In this document: piece by piece, positions 49,130-57,406 of the stretch
Numbering within the stretch: position 1 is the stretch's first letter
Layout: each line of letters starts with the position of its first letter
Assembly: GCF_016908375.1 (NCBI RefSeq)
Contig: NZ_JAFBDS010000008.1
Span: 1 to 64,000 of the forward strand
Length of the DNA stretch: 64,000 nt
Source of the DNA: Amphibacillus cookii
GTDB taxonomy: Bacteria > Bacillota > Bacilli > Bacillales > Amphibacillaceae
Reading direction: 5' to 3'
Notes under the pieces: model-generated
Database searches by the model: none
What the model was told of the DNA's origin: nothing
The model's input: only the letters and a program-made list of their open reading frames with translations
Made by a program: the position numbers and the translations under genes

Positions 49130-52100
49130 TCATTCATTTGATTTTAATGCTTCAATCATATCAACAGATTTTAATTTGCGATGCATGATCCACATGACAA
49201 ATGTAGAAAAGATAAACGTTAAAATCGCCGCATATAAGTAGCTCGACCAATGTAGGTTTGGGCTAAACATCATATTATCCATTGAGGCTGTCTCCAATAC
49301 AAACACATGGAGAATACGCCCAAGAAACCCACCTGCAACAATACCCATTATGGTTAAAATTAAATTTTCACGATAAATATACATCGTTACTTCACCATCA
49401 TAAAAACCGAGCACTTTAATCGTGGATAATTCTCGAATCCGTTCAGATACATTAATATTTGTCAAGTTATATAAGACAACAAACGCCAACCCTGCCGCCG
49501 CAATAATTAATACAATAACTACGACATTTAAGCTTTCCATTGAATCTTCAAACGTTTCAATCATGCTTGCATTAAATGATGTGGTAACCACCATGTCTTC
49601 TTCCATCAATCGATCAGATAAAGCATCTTCCCAGTCACGATCTTGATCATACTTTAATAAATCTGCATTGAAACGAATCGGTTCATCTTCAACTTGACCA
49701 CGATATACAGCTTCGGTCATATAGAGGTAATGCCCCGTGTAGTTTTCAGTGATTTCCACAATTTCAATAGGATAGGATTCATTATCAGCATCGGTAATGG
49801 TAAGTGTGTCACCAGGTTGAACATCAAACAACGTCGCTAACTTTTCTGAGACAATCGCTCCATCGTCGGTGAGTTGATAAGGTTGGCCAGATGTTCGGTG
49901 AGTTAAATGAATAAAATCGGTTAACCGATCTGCCTCCTCCGGTACAATGACATGAACATCTTGCGTATTTTTCCCCGTTTGAGCAACTTCGTATTGTTCT
50001 TGATACACGATTAAATGATCATCCAATCCATCCCAGTCAGCAATAACTTGATGATAAGATGTTGCATCTTGTTCAGATGCATCTTGATCAAGAATAACCA
50101 TTGCATTATATTGCATCACATCACCAAACTGTAAGGTAGTTAACCCTTCAACGGCCCCTTTCAAACCAAAACCCGTCACAATTAAAGCTGCACAACCCGC
50201 AATACCAAACACCGTCATTAACATCCGTTGCTTATATCTAAATAAATTTCTAGCCGTTACCTTTTCAATAAAGCTGAGGCGTTTCCATAATGGTGTGATG
50301 CGTTCGATTAATATCCGTTTCCCTATCTTTGGTGCGCGTGGGCGCATCAAAACAGCTGGATGACTTCTTAAATCAACTCGAAGAACAATCCATGCCGTAA
50401 ACGCGGTTGATAGTAAAGCAATTGCCAAAGATATCGCGGTATACAACCAATAATTGGCCAAAATTAAATCAGGGAGATTATAAAGCATTCGGTATGCATC
50501 ATATATGATTCGTGGTAACACTAAGTAACCCAGTAATAAACCAAATACGGTACCCATTAGGCTAGCACTAATCGCATAGGCAAAATATTTTAAGGAGATT
50601 TCCCAATTTAAATAGCCCAATGCTTTTAAGGTACCAATTTCTCCACGCTGTTCTTCAATCATACGGGTGATCGTTGTTAATGTAACGAGTGCTGCAATCG
50701 CAAAAAAGACCACTGGAAAAATAGAAGCTAAATCGCTTAATCGATCTGCATTATCAGCATATTCAATAAATGCTCCATTATCTTCACGAATAAACGGATA
50801 ATAGGTTGGCTCTTCAAGATCTGCAAGCTCGGCGCGTGCCTCTGCAATGTCTGCTTCTGCTTCTTCTATCTCAACCAATGCATCGGTCTGTTCAGCTTCA
50901 AATGTAGCCAGACCTTCCTCATATTCAGCTTCCGCCTCTATAAAGTTAGCCTGTTCGTCTTCAAGTTGTGCACGCCCCGATTGATATTCTTTCCATCCTT
51001 CATCCAGTTCATTTCGAGCTTGATTGAGCTCGGCTTGCCCCCTATTTCGTTCACGCTCTAAACGCGACTCCTGCTCAGTTAAAGTGGTTTTGCCTTGATC
51101 AAGTGCTTCCTGTCCAGCCTCTAGTTCGGCGCGTCCAGAATCAACTGCTTTTTGCTGATCACTGACTTCTTCCATGGCTTGATCCAATTGTACCAAGCCG
51201 GATTCAAGTTCGGCTTCCACTTGGTTTAACAGCTCCTGAATTTGGTCTGAAGCTATCTGTCCGGCAAAATAGGCGGTTAATAGATCAGCCAAAGTCTGTT
51301 CTCCCAATTCAATAGAAGCTGTTTCTTCTATAATCGCTGCTCTTTGCTGCTCAGGCACATACTCAACTGGAACATCAAACAACGGATTGAGCTCGGCACG
51401 AAGTTGTTTGAATTCTTCTTGCTGCTTAACAAATGTTGCACGTTGCTGTTCAATTTCTTTTTTGGCATCGGTTAGTTCATCTGCACCTTGTTCAAGCTCC
51501 TTCCGTCCCTGATCAAGCTCTGTCTGTTGACGTTCGATCTCAGCTTTTCCTTCTTCGAGCTGTTCTTCACCATCTGCTATTTCGTTCGTAAAGCTTTCCA
51601 AACCCGCTTGATAATCTCGTTCACCTTGCTCGAGGTCTGCTCGGCCTTGCTCTAGCTCGGCTTCTGCTTTAGCGATCGCCTCTCTTCCCTCATTTAACTG
51701 CTCTTTTGCATCATCTAATTGCTGACGTGCTTCATCTAGCTCGGCTCGCCCATCAGCAATCTCCGCCTCTGCATCAGCGATTTCTTCCTCTGCTTCATTT
51801 CGAATCGATTCAAGACGTTCAGGTCCATACGCTTCTAAAAGCTGTTCAATTTCAGTTTGGTGTGAACGACTAAGCTGTTGATAATCACTTCCATAAGTAT
51901 CAAGTGCTCTTAATCCAGTAAAAGTGGCGAATAAATCGGTATAGACCGGTAAGTTAAAATCATCTTCAATAATAACCCCGAATGCATCGAGTTGCCCACG
52001 TCCGATAGTCGTTTGACCTCGCGAATCTTCAGTAATATAACGTGGACTTGTGACAAACCCAACAACTTCGTACGTCGTCACATTGAATTGCTCAGCTAAA

Positions 52101-52579
52101 TCCGTATCTTGCTTGTCAGCATAAAGTGTGATTTGGTCCCCAATTTCGTATTGGTTACGAATCGACTCATGATTGTCTAAAGCTATTTCACCACTTTTTT
52201 CAGGGAGTCGTCCACTATTGACTATATATTGATTTAATTGGTGGTCCTCATGATAACCGATTAATTTCATAGCTAAACGATGCTCACCAGCTAATACATC
52301 TTGACTATAACCAGCTTCAAGCTGCTCAGTCGCTTGATAGTCTGCAATCAGCTGCATTTCTTCATCTTCAAAACCGAGTGTTGACTGAATATGCATATCA
52401 TAAAAATGTTGTTGATCAAAATAATTATCAGCTGTTGTTAACATATTTGGACCTGTTGCCTGTAGCCCTGCAAAAAAACCTACCCCTAAAAGGATTAATA
52501 TTAAAATAGACAAAAAGCGCGCTTTTGAAGTCCAAATCTCTTTAAAAATCAGTTTTCGTAATGCTGTTTTTTTACCCAC
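49130..52579 (-). CDS. FtsX-type ABC permease with long coiled coil
   Basis: 1149 residues. The first membrane segment (about 20-42, ILILILLGVGFFAG) leads to a MacB-like extracytoplasmic region (about 45-245). A long coiled coil (about 250-600) follows, built of repeats such as ELDEARQQLDDAKEQL and Gln/Glu-rich heptads. The first FtsX domain (three membrane segments, about 620-745), a second external region and a second FtsX domain (about 1030-1140) complete it. Such permeases partner one ATPase and usually drive export or mechanotransmission, often lipid or antimicrobial related. It starts 13 bases after its ATPase. Confidence 0.88.
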   Translation of the reverse strand: MGKKTALRKLIFKEIWTSKARFLSILILILLGVGFFAGLQATGPNMLTTADNYFDQQHFYDMHIQSTLGFEDEEMQLIADYQATEQLEAGYSQDVLAGEHRLAMKLIGYHEDHQLNQYIVNSGRLPEKSGEIALDNHESIRNQYEIGDQITLYADKQDTDLAEQFNVTTYEVVGFVTSPRYITEDSRGQTTIGRGQLDAFGVIIEDDFNLPVYTDLFATFTGLRALDTYGSDYQQLSRSHQTEIEQLLEAYGPERLESIRNEAEEEIADAEAEIADGRAELDEARQQLDDAKEQLNEGREAIAKAEAELEQGRADLEQGERDYQAGLESFTNEIADGEEQLEEGKAEIERQQTELDQGRKELEQGADELTDAKKEIEQQRATFVKQQEEFKQLRAELNPLFDVPVEYVPEQQRAAIIEETASIELGEQTLADLLTAYFAGQIASDQIQELLNQVEAELESGLVQLDQAMEEVSDQQKAVDSGRAELEAGQEALDQGKTTLTEQESRLERERNRGQAELNQARNELDEGWKEYQSGRAQLEDEQANFIEAEAEYEEGLATFEAEQTDALVEIEEAEADIAEARAELADLEEPTYYPFIREDNGAFIEYADNADRLSDLASIFPVVFFAIAALVTLTTITRMIEEQRGEIGTLKALGYLNWEISLKYFAYAISASLMGTVFGLLLGYLVLPRIIYDAYRMLYNLPDLILANYWLYTAISLAIALLSTAFTAWIVLRVDLRSHPAVLMRPRAPKIGKRILIERITPLWKRLSFIEKVTARNLFRYKQRMLMTVFGIAGCAALIVTGFGLKGAVEGLTTLQFGDVMQYNAMVILDQDASEQDATSYHQVIADWDGLDDHLIVYQEQYEVAQTGKNTQDVHVIVPEEADRLTDFIHLTHRTSGQPYQLTDDGAIVSEKLATLFDVQPGDTLTITDADNESYPIEIVEITENYTGHYLYMTEAVYRGQVEDEPIRFNADLLKYDQDRDWEDALSDRLMEEDMVVTTSFNASMIETFEDSMESLNVVVIVLIIAAAGLAFVVLYNLTNINVSERIRELSTIKVLGFYDGEVTMYIYRENLILTIMGIVAGGFLGRILHVFVLETASMDNMMFSPNLHWSSYLYAAILTFIFSTFVMWIMHRKLKSVDMIEALKSNE

Positions 52580-52592
52580 TAATCACGCCTCC

Positions 52593-53294
52593 TTACCATT
52601 CTATCTCTTCAACCGAACGTGGCCGTGGATTTAAAATCGTTTCCTTTACCTTTGCATCATTGATATAAATAACGCGATCAGCCATGGGCGCAATCGCTGA
52701 ATTATGGGTAATAACAATAACCGTTGTTCCGGTTTCACGTGCTGTATTTTGTAATAACTTAAGGATTTGCTTGCCTGTTTCAAAATCTAATGCTCCAGTT
52801 GGTTCATCACAAAGCAATAGCTTCGGATTCTTCGCCAAAGCACGCGCTATGGCAACCCGTTGTTGTTCCCCACCAGAAAGTTGGGCAGGGAAATTAGCGA
52901 CTCGATCGGCTAAGCCTACATCATTCAACACGCCATCAACATCTAAAGCATTTGGTGATATTTGTGTAGCCAATTCAACATTTTCCTTTGCCGTTAAGTT
53001 AGGCACAAGATTGTAGAATTGAAAAACAAATCCAACATCATCACGACGATACTGAGTTAATTGCTTCGTTGAGTATTCAGCAATATTATGGCCATCGACT
53101 AAAACCTTTCCTTCGTCAGGTGTATCCATGCCACCTAGAATATTAAGCACGGTTGACTTTCCCGCACCACTTGGACCCAGGATAATCGCAAACTCACCTT
53201 GTTCTATCTCAAAGGAAATACCATTGTTTGCCACAATAGTATTTTCACCCATTTTATAACGTTTATGTTCATCAACAACTTCAACATAGCTCAC
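52593..53294 (-). CDS. ABC transporter ATPase, LolD/MacB type
   Basis: 233 residues. Walker [10 protein letters not shown] (about 40-48), Q-loop [14 protein letters not shown], signature [16 protein letters not shown] (about 139-154), Walker [13 protein letters not shown] and H-loop ITHNS. It pairs with the FtsX permease downstream. GGGGGC-type site before the ATG. Divergent from the TetR gene. Confidence 0.95.
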   Translation of the reverse strand: MSYVEVVDEHKRYKMGENTIVANNGISFEIEQGEFAIILGPSGAGKSTVLNILGGMDTPDEGKVLVDGHNIAEYSTKQLTQYRRDDVGFVFQFYNLVPNLTAKENVELATQISPNALDVDGVLNDVGLADRVANFPAQLSGGEQQRVAIARALAKNPKLLLCDEPTGALDFETGKQILKLLQNTARETGTTVIVITHNSAIAPMADRVIYINDAKVKETILNPRPRSVEEIEW

Positions 53295-53496
53295 AGATTT
53301 TGCCCCCTTTAAAATGTCCCATAGACCATTATACTACAAATAAAGTGCATCTTATCACCAGGTCAATAATGCCTTTAACATATATTTATCTTCCCGTTCA
53401 GCCACTGTTGACCACTCTTCATAAAATTGATATATTCCATTATAAAGACAGCGTGTTGGGTATTCAACATACAGTTCTTTTAAAAACGTACAGTCC

Positions 53497-53522
53497 CCAA
53501 CAGATATGACTATTATGTTGGC
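53497..53522. promoter_or_regulatory. Candidate operator between the exporter and its regulator
   Basis: Inverted repeat CCAACA and TGTTGG separated by 14 bases. A related half-site pair, TGTTG and CAACA, lies near 53455-53470. Suitable in position for the adjacent TetR protein, but not proven. Confidence 0.4.
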
Positions 53523-53580
53523 GTACTAACATTTTCATTATTATTGTATAGTTTGATATGCTTAGGTAGGAGGAGTTGGA

Positions 53581-54138
53581 ATGGATCGAAGAAAGAAATA
53601 CACAAGAATGGTGTTAAAAGAAGCGCTAATCAATCAACTTAAAGATAAATCTATCTCTAAGATCACCATTAAAGCATTATGCGAGGAAGCAGACATTAAC
53701 CGTTCAACCTTTTATGCCCACTTTCGTGATGTCTACGATTTACTTGATCAGATTGAAACAGAAGTGATGAACGACATGGAGCAAACATTAATCGCATACT
53801 ACCATGTCAATATAAATGAAGCGGATGAAATGGTGATTAAATTATTAGACTATATTGTAGCCAACCAAGATATATGCTTAACACTCCTAAATGAAAAAGT
53901 GAATGCAGGCTTCCATGACAAAATTATGAGTATGGCTGATGATTTTGTTGTAAGAGGATTTTTAGAGAGAAATCAAACGGACGGAGAACTTGCTGAATAC
54001 TTAAGTAAATATGTCATTAGCGGAAGTATCCGGCTGATCGAAACGTGGTTAAAAAGTAATTCTATAAAATCGTCTGCTGAAATGGCTGATATTATTATGC
54101 GTATAAGCCAAAATGGCTTATCTTCATTTAAAAAGTAA
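53581..54138 (+). CDS. TetR-family transcriptional regulator
   Basis: 185 residues. The N-terminal helix-turn-helix reads ISKITIKALCEEADINRSTF and YAHFRDVYDLLDQIE (about 25-60). The C-terminal ligand domain is of the TetR type linked to export and dihydroxyacetone-kinase regulators (pattern recognition only). AGGAGG lies before the ATG. It is divergent from the ABC exporter, so it is most likely that exporter's local repressor. Confidence 0.92.
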   Translation: MDRRKKYTRMVLKEALINQLKDKSISKITIKALCEEADINRSTFYAHFRDVYDLLDQIETEVMNDMEQTLIAYYHVNINEADEMVIKLLDYIVANQDICLTLLNEKVNAGFHDKIMSMADDFVVRGFLERNQTDGELAEYLSKYVISGSIRLIETWLKSNSIKSSAEMADIIMRISQNGLSSFKK

Positions 54139-54204
54139 TGCCTCGCTCTCTCTTTATCAATGCTAACGATTTGAATTTTCATTTTAGCATAAACACATTT
54201 TAAA

Positions 54205-54510
54205 GAGGCTGGGACAAAAAAGAATGAGATAGAGAAAATCCGAACATTAATGTCTGAGTACTGATAACGCTTCGACAAAACACTTCGCTTTCCTTGGGCA
54301 CGGCTTCGGGCCTACAGGATGTAGGTCAGTTAGACGTTGTCCCAGGACGGGACGGGGTTAGTCTAACATTCCTCCACTGTGTGAAAAAGGACACTTCACA
54401 CAGTGGATCTTCAGCTCGTGCTGTTCCCAAAGGAGTCTACTTGTTTTGCCTACGCTTAGTCCAGATTGTTCGGATTCTCATTCTTTATGTTTAGTTATGT
54501 CCCAACCTCA
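54205..54510 (+). mobile_element. R2 MITE-like element, best complete copy
   Basis: 306 bp. Ends GAGGCTGGGACAAAAA and (reverse complement) GAGGTTGGGACATAAC match the IS1182 remnant. Subterminal AAAGAATGAGA and AATCCGAACA pair with TGTTCGGATTCTCATTCTTT, giving arms of about 45 bases. Internal hairpins: CCTACAGGATGTAGG; TTAGAC...GTCTAA enclosing GTCCC...GGGAC; and CACTGTGTGAA / TTCACACAGTG. It has no coding capacity; a short ORF inside is fortuitous. Confidence 0.8.
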
Positions 54511-54531
54511 CTATACGCCTAAACGAAAAAT

Positions 54532-54569
54532 AGTGGGTAAGATTCATCCGTCGATGATCTTACCCACTA
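54532..54569 (-). terminator. Terminator of the GNAT-VOC operon
   Basis: Perfect arms AGTGGGTAAGAT and ATCTTACCCACT, followed on the minus strand by ATTTTTCG. It lies about 50 bases past the VOC stop codon. Confidence 0.8.
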
Positions 54570-54617
54570 ATCTTAGTATGTTTTTCATAGATACAGCTTC
54601 AGATCTTCGTCATCTTG

Positions 54618-55058
54618 TTACTCGATAATTAACATATCATTGTCATCAAAAATCCAGTCTTCTCCATAGGCTACTTCCCAGTAGTAACCATCTAAATCAG
54701 CAAAGTAGCCACTATAACCACCCCAAGAAACGGTTTCAGGAGGCTTCACAATCGTCGCCCCATGTTGTGCAACTAATGCAAAAAATGCATCCACCTCTTG
54801 CTTAGACTTCATGTTTATTGCTAAAGTTATCCCAGCAAAACCTTCCGTATTCACTTGAGGTGGATTCGTCTTGTCAATATCTTTCGCCAATTCATGAATA
54901 TTAAATAACTCTAGTTTGGTCCCACTATTTTTGAAAAATACAACAGGCGCATGGTCCTCCGCAGTGGTTTCAAAGCCAATTTTTTGATAGAAATTCAATG
55001 CACGCGGAATACTATCTACACCTAAACAAATCAAATTAATGCGATTCAATTTGCCCAC
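54618..55058 (-). CDS. VOC (glyoxalase-like) family protein
   Basis: 146 residues, two beta-alpha-beta-beta-beta modules: INLICLGVDSIPRALNFYQK through KLELF (1-50) and GITLAINMKSKQEVDAFF through GYYWEVAYG (about 75-132). A Glu in KLELF and one in YYWEVAY fit metal ligands. Members are dioxygenases, glyoxalases or resistance proteins; specificity is unknown. It overlaps the preceding GNAT gene by 23 bases. Confidence 0.88.
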   Translation of the reverse strand: MGKLNRINLICLGVDSIPRALNFYQKIGFETTAEDHAPVVFFKNSGTKLELFNIHELAKDIDKTNPPQVNTEGFAGITLAINMKSKQEVDAFFALVAQHGATIVKPPETVSWGGYSGYFADLDGYYWEVAYGEDWIFDDNDMLIIE

Positions 55059-55488
55059 TCCTTTTCCACTTCATCGTGTACTCATTTACAGCAGTCTCCT
55101 GATTGCGTTGCATGTCCATAATTTGAAAATCGTTGTTAAGGTAAAATCGAACAGCCTGCTTGTTTTGTTGGTAAACATTCAACGTTAATGACTGAGCTCT
55201 TGCTTTCGCATGATCAAGTAGAGCTTTACCTATTCCTTTACCACGTTCACTTCGATCAACAAACAAACCAGCAATATAACCATCACTAACCCCAATAAAA
55301 CCAACAATATTTTGATCACGCTTTTTAATATAAAGTGTAGCCGTCGGGATCATTTTACGAACGGTTTCCACACGCGATTCCCAATAACTGATGTCTATAA
55401 AGTGGTGCGCCTCACGATTAGCTGTGAGCCATATCGTCATTATTTGGTCTAATTCTGTCTGTTTTAGTTCATTTAATTCTATAATCAT
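55036..55488 (-). CDS. GNAT-family N-acetyltransferase
   Basis: 150 residues. The acetyl-CoA loop is LFVDRSERGKGIGKALLDHA (about 82-101), with LTLNVYQQNKQAVRFYLNND (about 108-127) completing the fold. The substrate is unknown. GAGG lies upstream of the ATG. First gene of a two-gene unit with the VOC protein. Confidence 0.9.
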   Translation of the reverse strand: MIIELNELKQTELDQIMTIWLTANREAHHFIDISYWESRVETVRKMIPTATLYIKKRDQNIVGFIGVSDGYIAGLFVDRSERGKGIGKALLDHAKARAQSLTLNVYQQNKQAVRFYLNNDFQIMDMQRNQETAVNEYTMKWKRSGQIESH

Positions 55489-55582
55489 CGCTAAATATCC
55501 TCTCTATTGGTTTATCTAAGATATTTAGTTCACCACACTCATCAAGGTCCCCCCATTCTATAACTACACGTTCATTTACAAC

Positions 55583-55957
55583 TTATCCCAGCTGTTCACG
55601 GACTTTTTTGGTTAGTTTTTTATAAACAAGCTGATACGATTGTAAAATTAACCGTTCAATTTCTTCATCCGTTAGTTGCTCTGTCCTTAGCTTTATTGAA
55701 TTCCAATGGACTTTATTGGCATAATAACCTGGCGTCACATCCGTGCATGTTTCACGGAGAAATTCATTATCTTCAGGCAACCCTTTCAAAGTAATAATCG
55801 CATCTTCACTCGGTTCAGGCGTCATCATTCCGAACATTTTTCCCACTAAATCAAAGTAATAGACATCCCAATCTTCTCGATAATAGACTTTTGCCCCTTT
55901 CAAGCGATCACCTACGTTTTTAAAGTGATCAATCCGTGTTGCAATTAACTGAGACAT
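55583..55957 (-). CDS. MmcQ/YjbR-family DNA-binding-like protein
   Basis: 124 residues from the ATG of MSQLIATRID; GGAGGG lies six bases upstream. WDVYYFDLVGKMFGMMTPEP and TPGYYANKVHWNSIKL match the YjbR fold (CyaY-like). DNA binding was proposed for the family; function is unproven. Single gene. Confidence 0.85.
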   Translation of the reverse strand: MSQLIATRIDHFKNVGDRLKGAKVYYREDWDVYYFDLVGKMFGMMTPEPSEDAIITLKGLPEDNEFLRETCTDVTPGYYANKVHWNSIKLRTEQLTDEEIERLILQSYQLVYKKLTKKVREQLG

Positions 55958-56048
55958 CAAGACCCTCCTTTAGAAAATAAGAATTTTAAATTAAGTATAC
56001 CATGATATCTTTAAAATGACCCTTTTATATCTTGATGTGGCTAATTCC

Positions 56049-56273
56049 TTAAATTCTAATCTGTTTTAGTAATAAGTATTTAAACATGCGAATAGGCGGC
56101 TCAGTTCGTCCGTTATCTAAACAATATTTATCTTCTAATTCCTCTTCAACAAAAGGGAAGTCAATAAGATCTCGCATTTTGCGAAGAAAGTTGTCTTTTG
56201 GAATAAGCGCATCATAGAGTTGCATATAAGGACTTAACGAAAGGGATGTTTGTTGTTTTAACATCATTTTCAC
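56049..56273 (-). pseudogene. IS1182-family transposase, N-terminal fragment
   Basis: 74 residues: LSPYMQLYDALIPKDNFLRK, VEEELEDKYCLDNGRTEPP and IRMFKYLLLKQI match the N-terminal domain of IS1182 transposases, then the sequence leaves the family and stops. The catalytic domain is absent. It comes from a different subgroup than the 1346 copy, whose N-terminus differs. It is next to two R2 copies. Confidence 0.8.
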
Positions 56274-56376
56274 CGCTCTTTTCTTATTACTTTCTCTTTC
56301 TATTATACCAAAGAAAAGAGACGAAAACTGATTATTGTAAGGTGTTTAGTAAGATTAGATCGCTAATAAAACGGAA

Positions 56377-56552
56377 GTGAAAGACGACGACTCCAGCGGG
56401 AATAGCACGCGTCCGAAGATCCACTTTAGAAGCGCTCTTAGCTTCACACAGTGGAATATTAGACTAAATCCGTCACCTCGTGTGACAACGTCTAATTGAC
56501 CTACATCCTGTAGGCCCGAGACCGTGCCCGCGGAAAGCGATCGTCTGTAACT
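56377..56552 (-). repeat. R2 repeat, internal part
   Basis: Reverse orientation. GACTCCAGCGGGAATAGCAC, TTCACACAGTGGAATATTAG, CACCTCGTGTGACAACGTCT and CTACATCCTGTAGGCC match R2 without its IS1182-like ends. Confidence 0.75.
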
Positions 56553-56608
56553 GGAGTGGAATACACCATATTTTAATTATAAAATACCTCCATGGGTTAG
56601 TTTTTCAG

Positions 56609-56698
56609 CAGTCTCGAATAGCACGAGCTGAAGATCCACTCATGTGAGCGTTTTGTGCGCACATGAGTTAGCTGAAGCCGTGCCTGCGGAAAGCGAAT
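56609..56698 (-). repeat. R2 repeat, shortened variant
   Basis: GAATAGCACGAGCTGAAGAT and GCTGAAGCCGTGCCTGCGGA are R2 flanks. The centre is replaced by a hairpin ACTCATGTG...CACATGAGT. Confidence 0.7.
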
Positions 56699-56831
56699 CA
56701 CTGCACGACCGAACCCATTTCTATAATCAGAGAAATAGAAAAGACGCTAGTGAATTTCGATCCTCATTTTACATAATCATGAAAGGAATATTTCTCTTCA
56801 CCAACGTCAAATATTATACAACCTGAATTAA

Positions 56832-56972
56832 ACGAAACTTCAATCAGTGAGCCCCCACTGTGGTTAGCTAAGTGAATCAGGACATTAGCGTCCGTTAACG
56901 CCCGTCTAAATAGATTGAACTCAGCTCTCTATTTTGTAAAGGGCGGTTTACGGATGGTTATCAGTGATAAAT
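56832..56972 (+). repeat. R1 dispersed repeat, copy H
   Basis: Hairpin 1 arms CAGTG and CACTG. Hairpin 2 pairs CCGTTAACGCCCG with GGGCGGTTTACGG, one of the strongest versions. It ends exactly at the stop codon region of the next minus-strand gene. Confidence 0.85.
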
Positions 56973-57406
56973 TAAGTTGAATACCTTAGACATATTTGAT
57001 AACCCTCATTCGCCTCATGCTTTATACACCATTGTCCTTGAATCATTCTTTCTAACAAAAGTAGTTCTTGATTGTCTAATTGCAATTTTATTATGGTTAA
57101 ATCTTTTTGATGATAATCTATGTTTTCCTTTTTATTAAATCTATAGTTTAATAGTTTTTTCAACCCATTCAAATGTAAATGTTTCATCTGGTAGCCGTTA
57201 ACTATTGCTTGCTGCCAATCTTCATTCAGATCTGAAGCTATTTCTAGACGATCAGCAAAATCCATATCGGGGTCAATCACTTTATCTTTAAATATAGTAA
57301 AATCTTTACGATCAAGTGCGTCAATAATCGATGGATGTGATAGACCACTCGTTAAACAATTTTCAATTAAAAAAGCGACTGGCATCGACAATCTAATCGC
57401 GCTCAT
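56972..57406 (-). CDS. Hypothetical protein, 144 aa
   Basis: No family is recognised. Mostly helical and soluble; it starts MSAIRLSMPVAFLIENCLTS. The second half is Lys/Leu-rich (HLHLNGLKKLLNYRFNKKEN) and ends with two short strands around QGQWCIKHEANEGYQI. Its ATG overlaps the peptidase stop by four bases, so it is the last gene of the peptide-utilisation operon and may assist the peptidase. Confidence 0.7.
   Translation of the reverse strand: MSAIRLSMPVAFLIENCLTSGLSHPSIIDALDRKDFTIFKDKVIDPDMDFADRLEIASDLNEDWQQAIVNGYQMKHLHLNGLKKLLNYRFNKKENIDYHQKDLTIIKLQLDNQELLLLERMIQGQWCIKHEANEGYQICLRYST

Noticed and set aside
56644-56826. 60-aa plus-strand ORF
   Set aside because: Lies over an R2 variant with its hairpin; no ribosome binding site.
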